DNA of 6,284 bases from Candidatus Zhuqueibacterota bacterium 4484_188 (lineage in GTDB: Bacteria; Calditrichota; Calditrichia; RBG-13-44-9), in contig MVCZ01000183.1 of the NCBI GenBank assembly GCA_002049825.1, positions 1-6,284 of the forward strand, read 5' to 3'. Made by a program: the position numbers and the translations under genes. Under the pieces are notes generated by a model. That model saw nothing but the letters and a program-made list of their open reading frames with translations. It had not been told where the DNA came from and ran no database searches. Shown one piece after another: positions 1 to 5,938 of the stretch. The first letter of the stretch is position 1, and each line of letters begins with the position of its first letter.

Positions 1-36
1 AACCCTTCTAAACAGTCTGTCCGGCAAATTCAGAAA

Positions 37-285
37 TCAACCGGCAGGATGTTCATCTTCGGTTGTTTTTTTATCTGCCGGTTTAGCAGCAGAAGAGTCA
101 TCTTTAGGGATTCGTGGTTCTTCTTTGGTAATATCCAAATCGTCCTTAATACTTTGGGTAGCATTTTTGAATTCATTAATCGAGCGCCCTAATGACCGCG
201 CCAATTCAGGTAAACGCTTGGCTCCAAAGAGAATGAGAATAATCAGAAAAATAACCAATAATTCCGGAGGACCAATTCCAAACAT
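37..285 (-). CDS. tatA: Sec-independent protein translocase subunit TatA (TatA/TatB family)
   Basis: An 82-residue protein with the full TatA layout. It has a short periplasmic N-terminus, one hydrophobic helix at about residues 7-20 carrying a Glu at position 9, the FG-x3-LPE hinge at about 20-27, an amphipathic helix (LARSLGRSINEFK) and a charged, disordered tail rich in Lys, Asp and Glu. By family knowledge TatA oligomerises in the inner membrane to form the passage for folded proteins recruited by TatC and TatB through twin-arginine signals. The ATG is preceded by AAGGAG with 5-base spacing, which fixes the start. It is the last complete gene in transcription order, 74 bases after the DUF4321-like gene. 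TatB is the main alternative, but the short tail and the LPELARSLG pattern favour TatA or a dual-function TatA. No tatC is in the window. Confidence 0.93.
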   Translation of the reverse strand: MFGIGPPELLVIFLIILILFGAKRLPELARSLGRSINEFKNATQSIKDDLDITKEEPRIPKDDSSAAKPADKKTTEDEHPAG

Positions 286-359
286 TTCTTCTCCTTACAT
301 TTTATGCAAAACACCAACGAATTTATTACTTCGGTATAAAATGAAAAGTTCTGAAAATT
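286..359 (-). other. Intergenic gap upstream of tatA, no clear signal
   Basis: This is a 74-base AT-rich gap between the stop of the DUF4321-like gene and the tatA start. It holds the tatA Shine-Dalgarno (AAGGAG, 291-296). I see no convincing hairpin, terminator or consensus promoter. A reading frame that is +1 relative to the upstream gene stays open across the gap and stops right at the tatA Shine-Dalgarno, but its translation does not resemble a known protein. The gap is larger than most others in this operon, which fits the suspicion that the 3' end of the upstream gene is disturbed. Confidence 0.5.
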
Positions 360-509
360 TTACCGATTGTAATCTATAATAATTTTTCGTCCGAAGAAAA
401 CAAAAAAACCATTCGGGAGAACCAAGCCCAGCACCTCCCCCAATGCGCTCCCGACCAATGCCCCCAGGAGGACAATGAGTAAAATCCAACCAATACTTTT
501 TTTGCGCAT
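360..509 (-). CDS. DUF4321-like small membrane protein, apparently short
   Basis: A 49-residue product when started at the ATG at 507-509, which has GGAG eight bases upstream. A longer frame to 569 runs back into purQ and is not needed. The N-terminus has basic residues (MRKK), then a hydrophobic segment at about residues 7-33 with small-residue spacing (GALVGSALGEVLG) ending in LPNG. This start resembles DUF4321-family proteins of FCB bacteria and Firmicutes as I remember them. Those are usually about 80-90 residues and carry a second hydrophobic segment near the C-terminus. Here the protein ends after FFGRKIIIDYNR with no second segment, so it may be truncated. Function is unknown. It sits 19 bases after purQ and before tatA. 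The family assignment is moderate and rests only on the first 35 residues. Confidence 0.55.
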   Translation of the reverse strand: MRKKSIGWILLIVLLGALVGSALGEVLGLVLPNGFFVFFGRKIIIDYNR

Positions 510-528
510 GGGGTACTCTCCTGTTTTG

Positions 529-1209
529 TTAATTGCGTAATGAATTAAAAATAAATCGACCGTCTTCACTGCCTAATAAAAGCTCCACCGCGCGTTCGGG
601 GTGCGGCATCATGCCCAGCACATTTCCCTGACGATTCACGATTCCGGCAATATTTGAAACCGACCCGTTCGGATTCGCACTATCCGCAAGATCTCCCCCG
701 GCGGTTGCATACCGAAAAACGATCTGTCCGTTTTCCTCCAATTCCTGCAAATCCGCCCGGTCGATAAAATAGTTGCCCTCACCATGAGCGATGGGAATTT
801 TTAAAATCTGTCCTTTGTTCAATTGATTGGTAAAAATGGTGTTCACATTTTCCGTGCTAATATAGACATCTTTGCACACAAAACGCAGGTTCTTATTTCG
901 TAGAAGCGCCCCGGGAAGCAAACCGCATTCGGTCAGAATCTGAAATCCATTGCAGATGCCCAAAACCGGCTTTCCGGCTTCGGCGTGACGAATCACTTCG
1001 TTCATCACCGGCGAAAAGCGGGCAATCGAGCCGGCACGCAAGTAATCTCCGTACGAAAACCCGCCGGGGAGCACGATAACCTCGTAGCCGTCCAACGAAG
1101 TTTCGCCGTGCCAGACAAATTTCACTTCTTCTCCTAAAACTTTATGCAACGCATGGTACATATCGTGATCACAATTGGACCCCGGAAAAATAATGACCGC
1201 AAACTTCAC
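529..1209 (-). CDS. purQ: Phosphoribosylformylglycinamidine synthase, glutaminase subunit PurQ
   Basis: A complete 226-residue class I glutamine amidotransferase, close in length to Bacillus subtilis PurQ. It supplies ammonia from glutamine to PurL for the conversion of FGAR to FGAM, the fourth step of de novo purine synthesis, in the cytoplasm. Visible motifs are the PGSNCD start, PGGFSYGDYLR at 48-58, the nucleophile elbow GICNGFQ with Cys86, and PHPER with His203 and Glu205, which complete the triad. The start is GTG at 1207-1209, with GAGG seven bases upstream. The start overlaps the purS stop by four bases (GTGA), so translation is probably coupled and keeps the two subunits in balance. 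The separate PurQ plus PurS arrangement implies a small PurL elsewhere; none is in this window. Sequence and motifs look intact. Confidence 0.97.
   Translation of the reverse strand: MKFAVIIFPGSNCDHDMYHALHKVLGEEVKFVWHGETSLDGYEVIVLPGGFSYGDYLRAGSIARFSPVMNEVIRHAEAGKPVLGICNGFQILTECGLLPGALLRNKNLRFVCKDVYISTENVNTIFTNQLNKGQILKIPIAHGEGNYFIDRADLQELEENGQIVFRYATAGGDLADSANPNGSVSNIAGIVNRQGNVLGMMPHPERAVELLLGSEDGRFIFNSLRN
1206..1209 (-). promoter_or_regulatory. purS-purQ translational coupling overlap (GTGA)
   Basis: The GTG start of purQ and the TGA stop of purS share four bases. A ribosome ending purS can restart on purQ, helped by the GAGG a few bases upstream. This type of overlap usually keeps subunit amounts matched, which suits two parts of one complex. 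Confidence 0.75.
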
Positions 1210-1457
1210 TTTTTTTCCTCGCTTAACTCATAACTGAATTCTTCGATTACCGGATTGGACAATAGCTTTTTACAGGCGTCCTGCACAATAGTCTCCGCCT
1301 GATGCACATCCGTGGTATCAATGTCCATTTCTATTATTTTTCCTATCCGGACACCGGCGACTTTTCCCATCCCCAGGTGGTGGAGCGCATTACTTACCGC
1401 CTGACCCTGCGGATCGAGAATTTCCTTTTTTAGCCGAACGACGACTTTTGCTTTCAT
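1206..1457 (-). CDS. purS: Phosphoribosylformylglycinamidine synthase subunit PurS
   Basis: An 83-residue protein, the normal size for PurS, the small subunit that bridges PurQ and PurL and helps channel ammonia. Recognisable features are the N-terminal strand MKAKVVVRLK, the DPQG turn, the long helix with G-x(2)-VAGVRIGK, and the C-terminal part around CKKLLSNPVIEEF. The start is the ATG at 1455-1457, preceded by GAAGG at about eight-base spacing. The same frame is open upstream to about 1598, but that stretch lies inside pssA and has no PurS similarity. The first 68 bases overlap the 3' end of pssA in a different frame, which is unusually long. The end overlaps purQ by four bases. Together with purQ this forms the ammonia-supply part of the three-subunit FGAM synthase. 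Confidence 0.95.
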   Translation of the reverse strand: MKAKVVVRLKKEILDPQGQAVSNALHHLGMGKVAGVRIGKIIEMDIDTTDVHQAETIVQDACKKLLSNPVIEEFSYELSEEKK

Positions 1458-2187
1458 CTGAATTACCTTCGTTCTTTTTCTTGAAACTATCTCCAAAAAG
1501 TAAAATTCCGACCACTCGAAGCGGTCCGGAGAGCAAATACAAAATTGTCCAGGGGAAGAATGTTTCCTGCGGCCAAATAATAATAGAAATGATTCCAATC
1601 ATGACGATAGTGATTTTTCGTTTCTCCGGGGTGCCTTTTTGAAGCGAAAAACTGGGCATGGTTTCGTAGCGTATGGTGCTTACCATCAATACGGATACGG
1701 CAATAAGAATGAATAGGAATACTTTTTCCCAGCGCAAATACTGCCAGAAATAAAAATTAAAAACCAGGAAGGTTGCAATGGTAATTGCCGCGGCCGGTGT
1801 TGGCAATCCCTCAAAATAATCTTTGTCGAACCCTTTTAAACGGATGTTAAAGCGAGCCAGTCGGACGGCTCCAAAAATAAGCGGACCCACGCTAATAAAA
1901 AGACCAATGGTTCCCCAGTTGGCAAAAACCACTTTGTAGGCTAAAAAAGAAGGCGCGAAACCAAAAGAAACCACATCTGCCAGCGAATCATATTCGACAC
2001 CGAAATGCGAGGAAACCTTGGCAATACGGGCAATTTTCCCGTCCAGCATATCCAGTACCGCTGCGGCAACAATTAACCAGGAAGCGGTGATAAATTTACC
2101 GTTTGCCGCTAAAACCACCGAAAGATAGCCGCAAAACATGTTTGCCATGGTAAAGGCGCTGGGCACCCAGTTGGTTTTTACCTTCAT
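1390..2187 (-). CDS. pssA: CDP-diacylglycerol--serine O-phosphatidyltransferase PssA
   Basis: A 265-residue multi-pass inner-membrane enzyme that joins CDP-diacylglycerol and serine to make phosphatidylserine. It carries the complete CDP-alcohol phosphatidyltransferase signature, D-x2-DG-x2-AR-x8-G-x3-D-x3-D: Asp46, Asp49-Gly50, Ala53-Arg54, Gly63, Asp67 and Asp71. The AVRLARFN and EGLPTPAAA motifs typical of the PssA branch follow at 107-114 and 126-134. Several hydrophobic helices follow to about residue 230. The last 30 residues are a basic, Ser/Gly/Lys-rich low-complexity tail; residues 244-265 are encoded inside purS. The ATG overlaps the psd stop by four bases (ATGA). Psd, directly upstream, uses its product, so the pair makes phosphatidylethanolamine. 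The core looks intact; the tail is odd and may be recent. Confidence 0.95.
   Translation of the reverse strand: MKVKTNWVPSAFTMANMFCGYLSVVLAANGKFITASWLIVAAAVLDMLDGKIARIAKVSSHFGVEYDSLADVVSFGFAPSFLAYKVVFANWGTIGLFISVGPLIFGAVRLARFNIRLKGFDKDYFEGLPTPAAAITIATFLVFNFYFWQYLRWEKVFLFILIAVSVLMVSTIRYETMPSFSLQKGTPEKRKITIVMIGIISIIIWPQETFFPWTILYLLSGPLRVVGILLFGDSFKKKNEGNSDESKSRRSAKKGNSRSAGSGGK
2184..2187 (-). promoter_or_regulatory. psd-pssA translational coupling overlap (ATGA)
   Basis: The pssA ATG and the psd TGA stop share four bases. Only a weak purine-rich GGGG lies about nine bases upstream, so pssA translation probably depends on ribosomes finishing psd. This couples the two consecutive enzymes of phosphatidylethanolamine synthesis. 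Confidence 0.7.
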
Positions 2188-2780
2188 TGGAAAACCCCGA
2201 TTACTGTTTCTCCCCCAATCACTTTATCGCCGACTTTAACCCGCAATTTCACCTCTTCGCCGGGAAAGTAAACATCCGCCCTCGAACCGTATCGAATCAT
2301 TCCCATTCGTTCGCCCGCTTTCACCCGGTGTCCTTCGCGCACCTCGCATACAATTCGCCGGGCAATGATACCGGCAATCTGGGTAAACATCACTTTCCGT
2401 CCGCCGGAATCGATTATCCCGATGGCAGTTTGTTCGTTATCCAGCGACGCTTTGTTGTTAAAGGCGGGAAGAAATTTTCCCTTATAGTAACGGAAGAAAT
2501 CCACCGTACCGGAGATGGGAATTCGGTTGACATGCACATTGAATATCGAAAGGAAAATACTGACCCGGCTTACTTTCCGTTTGAAAAATTGACTTTCTTC
2601 AACTTCGGTGATCTGGATAATTTTACCGTCTGCCGGAGACAGAATTGCATCCGGACTGTCCGGAATAACCCGGTGGGGGTCACGGAAGAAATACAAATTA
2701 AAAACGGAAAGAACCCCGACGAGCACCGTGATAATAATTACCACCGGCTGACGGAATATTATTGCGAGAATGATTGGCAT
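2184..2780 (-). CDS. psd: Phosphatidylserine decarboxylase, archaeal-type short form (Psd)
   Basis: A 198-residue pyruvoyl-dependent decarboxylase that converts phosphatidylserine to phosphatidylethanolamine at the inner membrane. A hydrophobic N-terminal segment at about residues 2-31 is followed by YFFRDP, SPADGK at 48-53, SIFLSIFNVHVNR with His83, and RRIVCEVREG. The processing site is in RYGSR, where cleavage between Gly165 and Ser166 would turn the serine into the pyruvoyl group and split the protein into beta and alpha chains. This GS context is that of the short, archaeal-type family. The ATG has an ideal GGAGG at 2788-2792 with seven-base spacing. An in-frame stop (the purC-like gene's own stop) lies just upstream, so no longer start is possible. 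The N-terminus is a few residues shorter than relatives I remember, but the enzyme looks functional. It starts 15 bases after the purC-like gene. Confidence 0.95.
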   Translation of the reverse strand: MPIILAIIFRQPVVIIITVLVGVLSVFNLYFFRDPHRVIPDSPDAILSPADGKIIQITEVEESQFFKRKVSRVSIFLSIFNVHVNRIPISGTVDFFRYYKGKFLPAFNNKASLDNEQTAIGIIDSGGRKVMFTQIAGIIARRIVCEVREGHRVKAGERMGMIRYGSRADVYFPGEEVKLRVKVGDKVIGGETVIGVFQ

Positions 2781-2795
2781 GAAAATTCCTCCAAA

Positions 2796-3377
2796 TTACT
2801 TCAGCAGTCTATCCCGGATTTTGGTATAAACCTGTTTGGCATTTTCCGGTGCAAGCTGAAAGACTTTCTTGTCGAATTTGCCGGGCTCCGGAGTATCCCA
2901 AATCGACATAGTGTCTGCAGAGATTTCATCTCCAAGAATCACCTGGTTTCCATAGCGACCAAACTCAAGGGTAAAATACGCCAGGGTCAGACGTTTGCGG
3001 CTAAACAACGATTTCAGCACAGCGTTCACCTTGGTCCCGATTCGAATAATGGCATTCATCTCACTCCGTTCGCACAATCCCAGGGTGTACGCATGATAAT
3101 CATTTATCAGCGGGTTTTTCAACCGGGGATTTTTCAGGTAGAGTTCCAATACCGGTGTTTCCAATAGGGTTCCTTCCTTTAACCCGATTCTTTTCACCAG
3201 GCTGCCGGTAGCGACATTCCACACCTTCATTTGAAAAGGAATAATTCCCAATTTTTTGGCGAACATTTTCCGGTTATCCAGCCGGCTGATAAAATGGGTC
3301 GGCACATTGTAGCTGCCAAGGTATTCAAAAATATAGGTCGATATATCCAAGTTTATTTTCCCTTTGCCCTTTACCAC
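2796..3377 (-). CDS. purC: N-terminally truncated, divergent SAICAR synthetase-like protein (PurC-like)
   Basis: A 193-residue open frame clearly related to PurC, which joins CAIR and aspartate using ATP. Recognisable parts are the KGKGKIN-x-DIS segment at the start, PTHFI, VATGSLVKRIGLKEGT at 55-70, PLINDYH, TLEFG at 136-140, GDEIS at 149-153 and IWD at 159-161. Two things are wrong. The first 35-40 residues of the family, with the EGKAK glycine-rich ATP loop, are absent, because purB ends only 11 bases before this frame. Several near-invariant residues are also changed: the VRN arginine is Trp53, the D-x-K of the second signature is Tyr134 and Thr136, and the arginine before LWD is Ser158. 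The GTG start used here is only two bases from the GGAGG at 3380-3384, so it is a poor start, and an internal TTG at 3348-3350 is possible. It may be a pseudoenzyme, a decaying gene or a paralogue. I doubt SAICAR synthetase activity. Confidence 0.8.
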   Translation of the reverse strand: MVKGKGKINLDISTYIFEYLGSYNVPTHFISRLDNRKMFAKKLGIIPFQMKVWNVATGSLVKRIGLKEGTLLETPVLELYLKNPRLKNPLINDYHAYTLGLCERSEMNAIIRIGTKVNAVLKSLFSRKRLTLAYFTLEFGRYGNQVILGDEISADTMSIWDTPEPGKFDKKVFQLAPENAKQVYTKIRDRLLK

Positions 3378-3379
3378 AT

Positions 3380-3384
3380 CCTCC
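3380..3384 (-). promoter_or_regulatory. Strong Shine-Dalgarno left without a properly spaced start (purC)
   Basis: A perfect GGAGG lies four bases after the purB stop. The next codons, ATG directly adjacent (followed by TGG TAA) and GTG two bases away, are too close or lead straight to a stop. The placement is what one expects for the original purC start. This suggests the true start and first part of the gene were lost just downstream of this site. Confidence 0.6.
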
Positions 3385-3388
3385 GGAT

Positions 3389-4684
3389 TTATATAATGCC
3401 TAACTTATTTAGAATGTAATTTACATTTTTTAATCGATTTTCCAAATTGCAAATTAAATGAATTTCTTCTTCCTTCAGGTACTTTGTGACTTCCGGGTCG
3501 CTAACGAGTAAATCCTCAAAATTGGTATTTTCTTCCCACACCCGCATAGCATTCTTCTGAACCATTCGGTACGCTTCCTCCCGGGAGGCACCTTTCTCAA
3601 TTAACTTCAACAAAACCGCTTGTGAGAAAATGAGACCGCGGGTTATCTCCAAATTCCGCAACATATTTTTGGGATGAACCACCAACCCTTTAATCACCTG
3701 GATTGATTTTACCAACATGTAATACAGGGTAATGGTTGCATCGGGAATAATCACCCGCTCTACCGACGAATGTGAAATATCCCGTTCGTGCCACAGGACA
3801 ATGTTTTCCATGGCGGTGCCGGCAAAACCGCGCAGCAGGCGGGCTAAACCGGTAATTCGCTCACAAATAATCGGGTTCTTTTTGTGTGGCATCGCTGAAG
3901 AACCTTTCTGTCCGCGTCCGAAAGGTTCTTCGACTTCAAGCACCTCGGTTTTCTGCAAATGCCTGATTTCAACCGCTATTTTTTCCAGCCCTGCACCAAC
4001 CAAAGCCAGCGTGCTTAAATATTCCGCATGACGATCCCGCTGAATCACCTGGGTGGAGATCGCCGCCGGTTGCAAACCCAGTTTTTTACACACGTATGCT
4101 TCCACCTCCGGGCTTAAATAGTCGTAGGTGCCTACCGCCCCGGAAATTTGTCCCACCGAGATGGTATCGATCGCCCTCTCCAGCCGCTCAATATTCCGTA
4201 ATGTATCGCTGTACCAAAGCGCCAGTTTGAGACCGAAGGTTATCGGTTCGGCATGAATACCGTGGGTTCTGCCCACCATCACCGTATCTTTGAATTCTCG
4301 ACTGCACCGGGCTAACAGGTTTTTCAGTTCGGTTAATTTGTTTAGAATGAGCCGTCCGGCTTGCCGCATCTGAACCGCCAGGGTGGTGTCCAAAATATCA
4401 GAGGAGGTCATCCCGTAATGGATGTAGCGTGAAACCGGTCCAACATGTTCGGCAACATTGGTCAGAAAAGCAATGACATCGTGGTGCACCCTGTTTTCGA
4501 TTTCCTGAATTCGCGGCACCTCAAAAGCGGCTTTCTGCCTGATTTCCCGCACCACTTCCCAGGGAATTGCGCCCATTTCCGCCCGGGCTTCGCAGGCAAG
4601 TACTTCGATTTCCAGCCAGATTTTAAATTTATTTTCTTCTTCCCAGATACTGCCGATTTCGGGTAAGGTGTATCGTTCAATCAT
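3389..4684 (-). CDS. purB: Adenylosuccinate lyase PurB
   Basis: A complete 431-residue member of the fumarase/aspartase superfamily, matching the length of Bacillus-type PurB. It removes fumarate twice in purine synthesis: from SAICAR to give AICAR, and from adenylosuccinate to give AMP. Visible active-site parts are HHD with His68, GMTSSDILDT at 91-100, VGRTHG with the catalytic acid/base region at His141, and the flexible signature loop GSSAMPHKKNP at 261-271, with catalytic Ser263. The C-terminus (NYILNKLGII) is a normal PurB ending. The start is the ATG at 4682-4684 (MIERYTLPEIG). The frame is open 22 codons further upstream, but that stretch is the out-of-frame 3' end of htrA. The start follows the displaced htrA stop by four bases and has only a weak GGAA site, so coupling to htrA translation is likely. 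Confidence 0.97.
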   Translation of the reverse strand: MIERYTLPEIGSIWEEENKFKIWLEIEVLACEARAEMGAIPWEVVREIRQKAAFEVPRIQEIENRVHHDVIAFLTNVAEHVGPVSRYIHYGMTSSDILDTTLAVQMRQAGRLILNKLTELKNLLARCSREFKDTVMVGRTHGIHAEPITFGLKLALWYSDTLRNIERLERAIDTISVGQISGAVGTYDYLSPEVEAYVCKKLGLQPAAISTQVIQRDRHAEYLSTLALVGAGLEKIAVEIRHLQKTEVLEVEEPFGRGQKGSSAMPHKKNPIICERITGLARLLRGFAGTAMENIVLWHERDISHSSVERVIIPDATITLYYMLVKSIQVIKGLVVHPKNMLRNLEITRGLIFSQAVLLKLIEKGASREEAYRMVQKNAMRVWEENTNFEDLLVSDPEVTKYLKEEEIHLICNLENRLKNVNYILNKLGII

Positions 4685-4688
4685 GTGT

Positions 4689-4820
4689 TCAATTCCGGTG
4701 AATAAGTTGAAACTGCACTTTTTGCTTCCGGTTGTCCCGGACAATCTCAAAATCCAGAATATCCCCGACCTGTAAATCCATCTGGGAAAGAATATTCTTC
4801 AGGCTTTCGGTATTCCGGTC
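4689..4820 (-). other. Displaced C-terminal PDZ fragment of the HtrA protease
   Basis: In the frame one base off the htrA frame, codons from 4820 to 4692 read DRNTESLKNILSQ, then VGDILDFEIVRDN and KVQFQLIHRN, then TGA at 4689-4691. This is the normal end of an HtrA PDZ domain (the NTESLKNIL helix and the two final strands). It is therefore the original 3' end of htrA. Its stop lies four bases before the purB ATG, the spacing expected for this operon. It has no start codon of its own that makes sense and would not be translated unless the frame changed near 4820. Confidence 0.85.
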
Positions 4821-5865
4821 CGGCGCGGTCAGCCGAGCTTCCCCGGTCGATCTGGGTAACAATTACCCCTTCCCGGACATTGAGTTGCAACGCCCGTATC
4901 AGGTAAGGATTTAAATCCTGAACACGGAAACCGAGCCAGAAATCGCGATCGACTTCTCCCCTTTCACGGATTTGTTTAATAATATTTTTAATTCGGTTAA
5001 TCGGAATCGCAAACCCGATTCCGACAAAACCCTGCTCGTAGGTGCTGCCGGTATAAATAAAAGTGTTCATACCAATTACTTCGCCGGCTGCATTGACCAG
5101 CGGTCCGCCGCTGTTGCCATGGTTAATAGCGGCATCGGTCTGAATCATGTCCATATATATACGCCGGCTGTTAGGCATTTGTCCCCAATCCCGGTTTACC
5201 GCGCTCACTACCCCCACCGTTACCGTCGGCTGGTCATTGAGTTCAAATAACCCGAAAGGGTTTCCCAGGGCAATCACCCACTCTCCCACAATCACATTGT
5301 CCGAATCACCCAATTTCAGAAAGGGGAAATTCTTTCCTTCGATTTTTAGCAATGCAATGTCTGAAATTTCATCGGTGCCTACTATTTTGGCATTATGTCG
5401 TTCGCCGCCGGGAAGGGTAACAATAATTTCGGTGGCGTCTTCCACCACGTGCTGGTTGGTTACCAGGTAACCATCTTTGGAGATGATAAACCCGCTGCCC
5501 AAACTTTGCACTTTTTGTTCATAAACCTTGTCGCGGAAATATTCGGGAAAAAGTGCCCGCCAGAATGGGTCTTCGGTGTAAAACGGACTGCGGCGAACAT
5601 AACGTTTCACCTGGATCACATTGATACCTACCACCGCCGGTCCGGCTTCAGCGGCGGCACGGGTGATGGCATTCCGGCGCGAAACTGTCACCCCGGCGTT
5701 TGCCCGGCTCAACGAATCATCTTGCCGACTGAGTGTATCGGTTTGAGCTGCGGGTTGAACACCAGCCTTCTCTGTCGGTACGTTTTGCTGCGGACAACCC
5801 AGCACAAAAGAGAAGAACCCCAAAAGAAGCACGAGATAAATTTTTTGTTTAAATAAAGCAGCCAT
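4747..5865 (-). CDS. HtrA/DegP-family serine protease lipoprotein, PDZ domain frameshifted
   Basis: A 372-residue S1C-family (trypsin-like) envelope protease for damaged or misfolded proteins. It begins with a lipoprotein signal: KQK, a hydrophobic stretch, then the lipobox VLGC with Cys24, so the mature protein is probably lipid-anchored outside the cytoplasm. A Gln/Ser/Ala-rich linker leads to the protease domain with triad His139 (NQHVV), Asp169 (SDIALLK) and Ser252 (GNSGGPL). A PDZ domain begins at about 310 (WLGFRVQDL) and runs to SSADRAG at 343-349. After Gly349 the reading leaves the family and ends in 23 unrelated residues. The correct PDZ end is in another frame at 4689-4820. Some 14 residues between the two parts, the usual L-x2-GD-x-I-x4-G stretch, are missing altogether. 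The ATG has GGAG five bases upstream. The protease domain could still be active, but peptide binding by the PDZ is probably lost if the sequence is correct. Confidence 0.9.
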   Translation of the reverse strand: MAALFKQKIYLVLLLGFFSFVLGCPQQNVPTEKAGVQPAAQTDTLSRQDDSLSRANAGVTVSRRNAITRAAAEAGPAVVGINVIQVKRYVRRSPFYTEDPFWRALFPEYFRDKVYEQKVQSLGSGFIISKDGYLVTNQHVVEDATEIIVTLPGGERHNAKIVGTDEISDIALLKIEGKNFPFLKLGDSDNVIVGEWVIALGNPFGLFELNDQPTVTVGVVSAVNRDWGQMPNSRRIYMDMIQTDAAINHGNSGGPLVNAAGEVIGMNTFIYTGSTYEQGFVGIGFAIPINRIKNIIKQIRERGEVDRDFWLGFRVQDLNPYLIRALQLNVREGVIVTQIDRGSSADRAGPEYRKPEEYSFPDGFTGRGYSGF

Positions 5866-5938
5866 TCGCTCTCCCGATTATTTCATTCAAAATGTAATTT
5901 TCATTGTTTTCCATCGTTTCTTCATTCAGCGGGTTTGT
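5866..5938 (-). other. AT-rich gap between truA and htrA
   Basis: This is a 73-base gap and one of the two largest in the window. It contains the htrA Shine-Dalgarno (GGGAG, about five bases before the ATG) and an AT-rich stretch with two similar TGAATGAA words. A promoter for htrA and the genes after it could sit here, but I cannot assign -35 and -10 boxes with confidence. There is no hairpin with a T-run to mark a truA terminator. A 12-codon frame (ATG AAG AAA CGA ... TGA) is probably chance. Confidence 0.4.

Noticed and set aside
1..36. A possible terminator or further gene after tatA
   Set aside because: The 36 bases show no clear stem with a T-run and no recognisable coding start. They are too short to judge at the window edge.
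510..569. A 20-residue N-terminal extension of the DUF4321-like protein
   Set aside because: It would overlap the purQ end and lacks a ribosome binding site. The MRKK start at 509 has GGAG at the right distance and is followed directly by the hydrophobic segment.
1458..1598. An upstream extension of purS
   Set aside because: It lies inside pssA in another frame. The 83-residue form starting at 1457 has the normal PurS start and a ribosome binding site.
2187..3167. A 326-codon open frame on the plus strand opposite psd and the purC-like gene
   Set aside because: It is fully antisense to two recognisable genes, its translation matches no family I know, and there is no good ribosome binding site. 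It is a shadow of codon bias.
4436..4462. A small palindrome (AACATGTT) within a longer imperfect repeat
   Set aside because: It lies in the conserved coding part of purB, is short, and has no partner copies. It is likely chance.
4685..4750. A 22-codon N-terminal extension of purB
   Set aside because: The extension lies in the displaced 3' end of htrA and has no PurB similarity. MIERYTLPEIG is the normal PurB start and gives the usual length.
4800..4830. Programmed frameshifting as an explanation for htrA
   Set aside because: There is no slippery heptamer or downstream stem-loop that I can see. A frame change alone would not restore the missing part of the PDZ domain, so a deletion fits better.
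5395..5856. A 153-codon plus-strand frame opposite htrA
   Set aside because: It is antisense to the well-conserved protease domain and has no recognisable motif. It is treated as a shadow frame.
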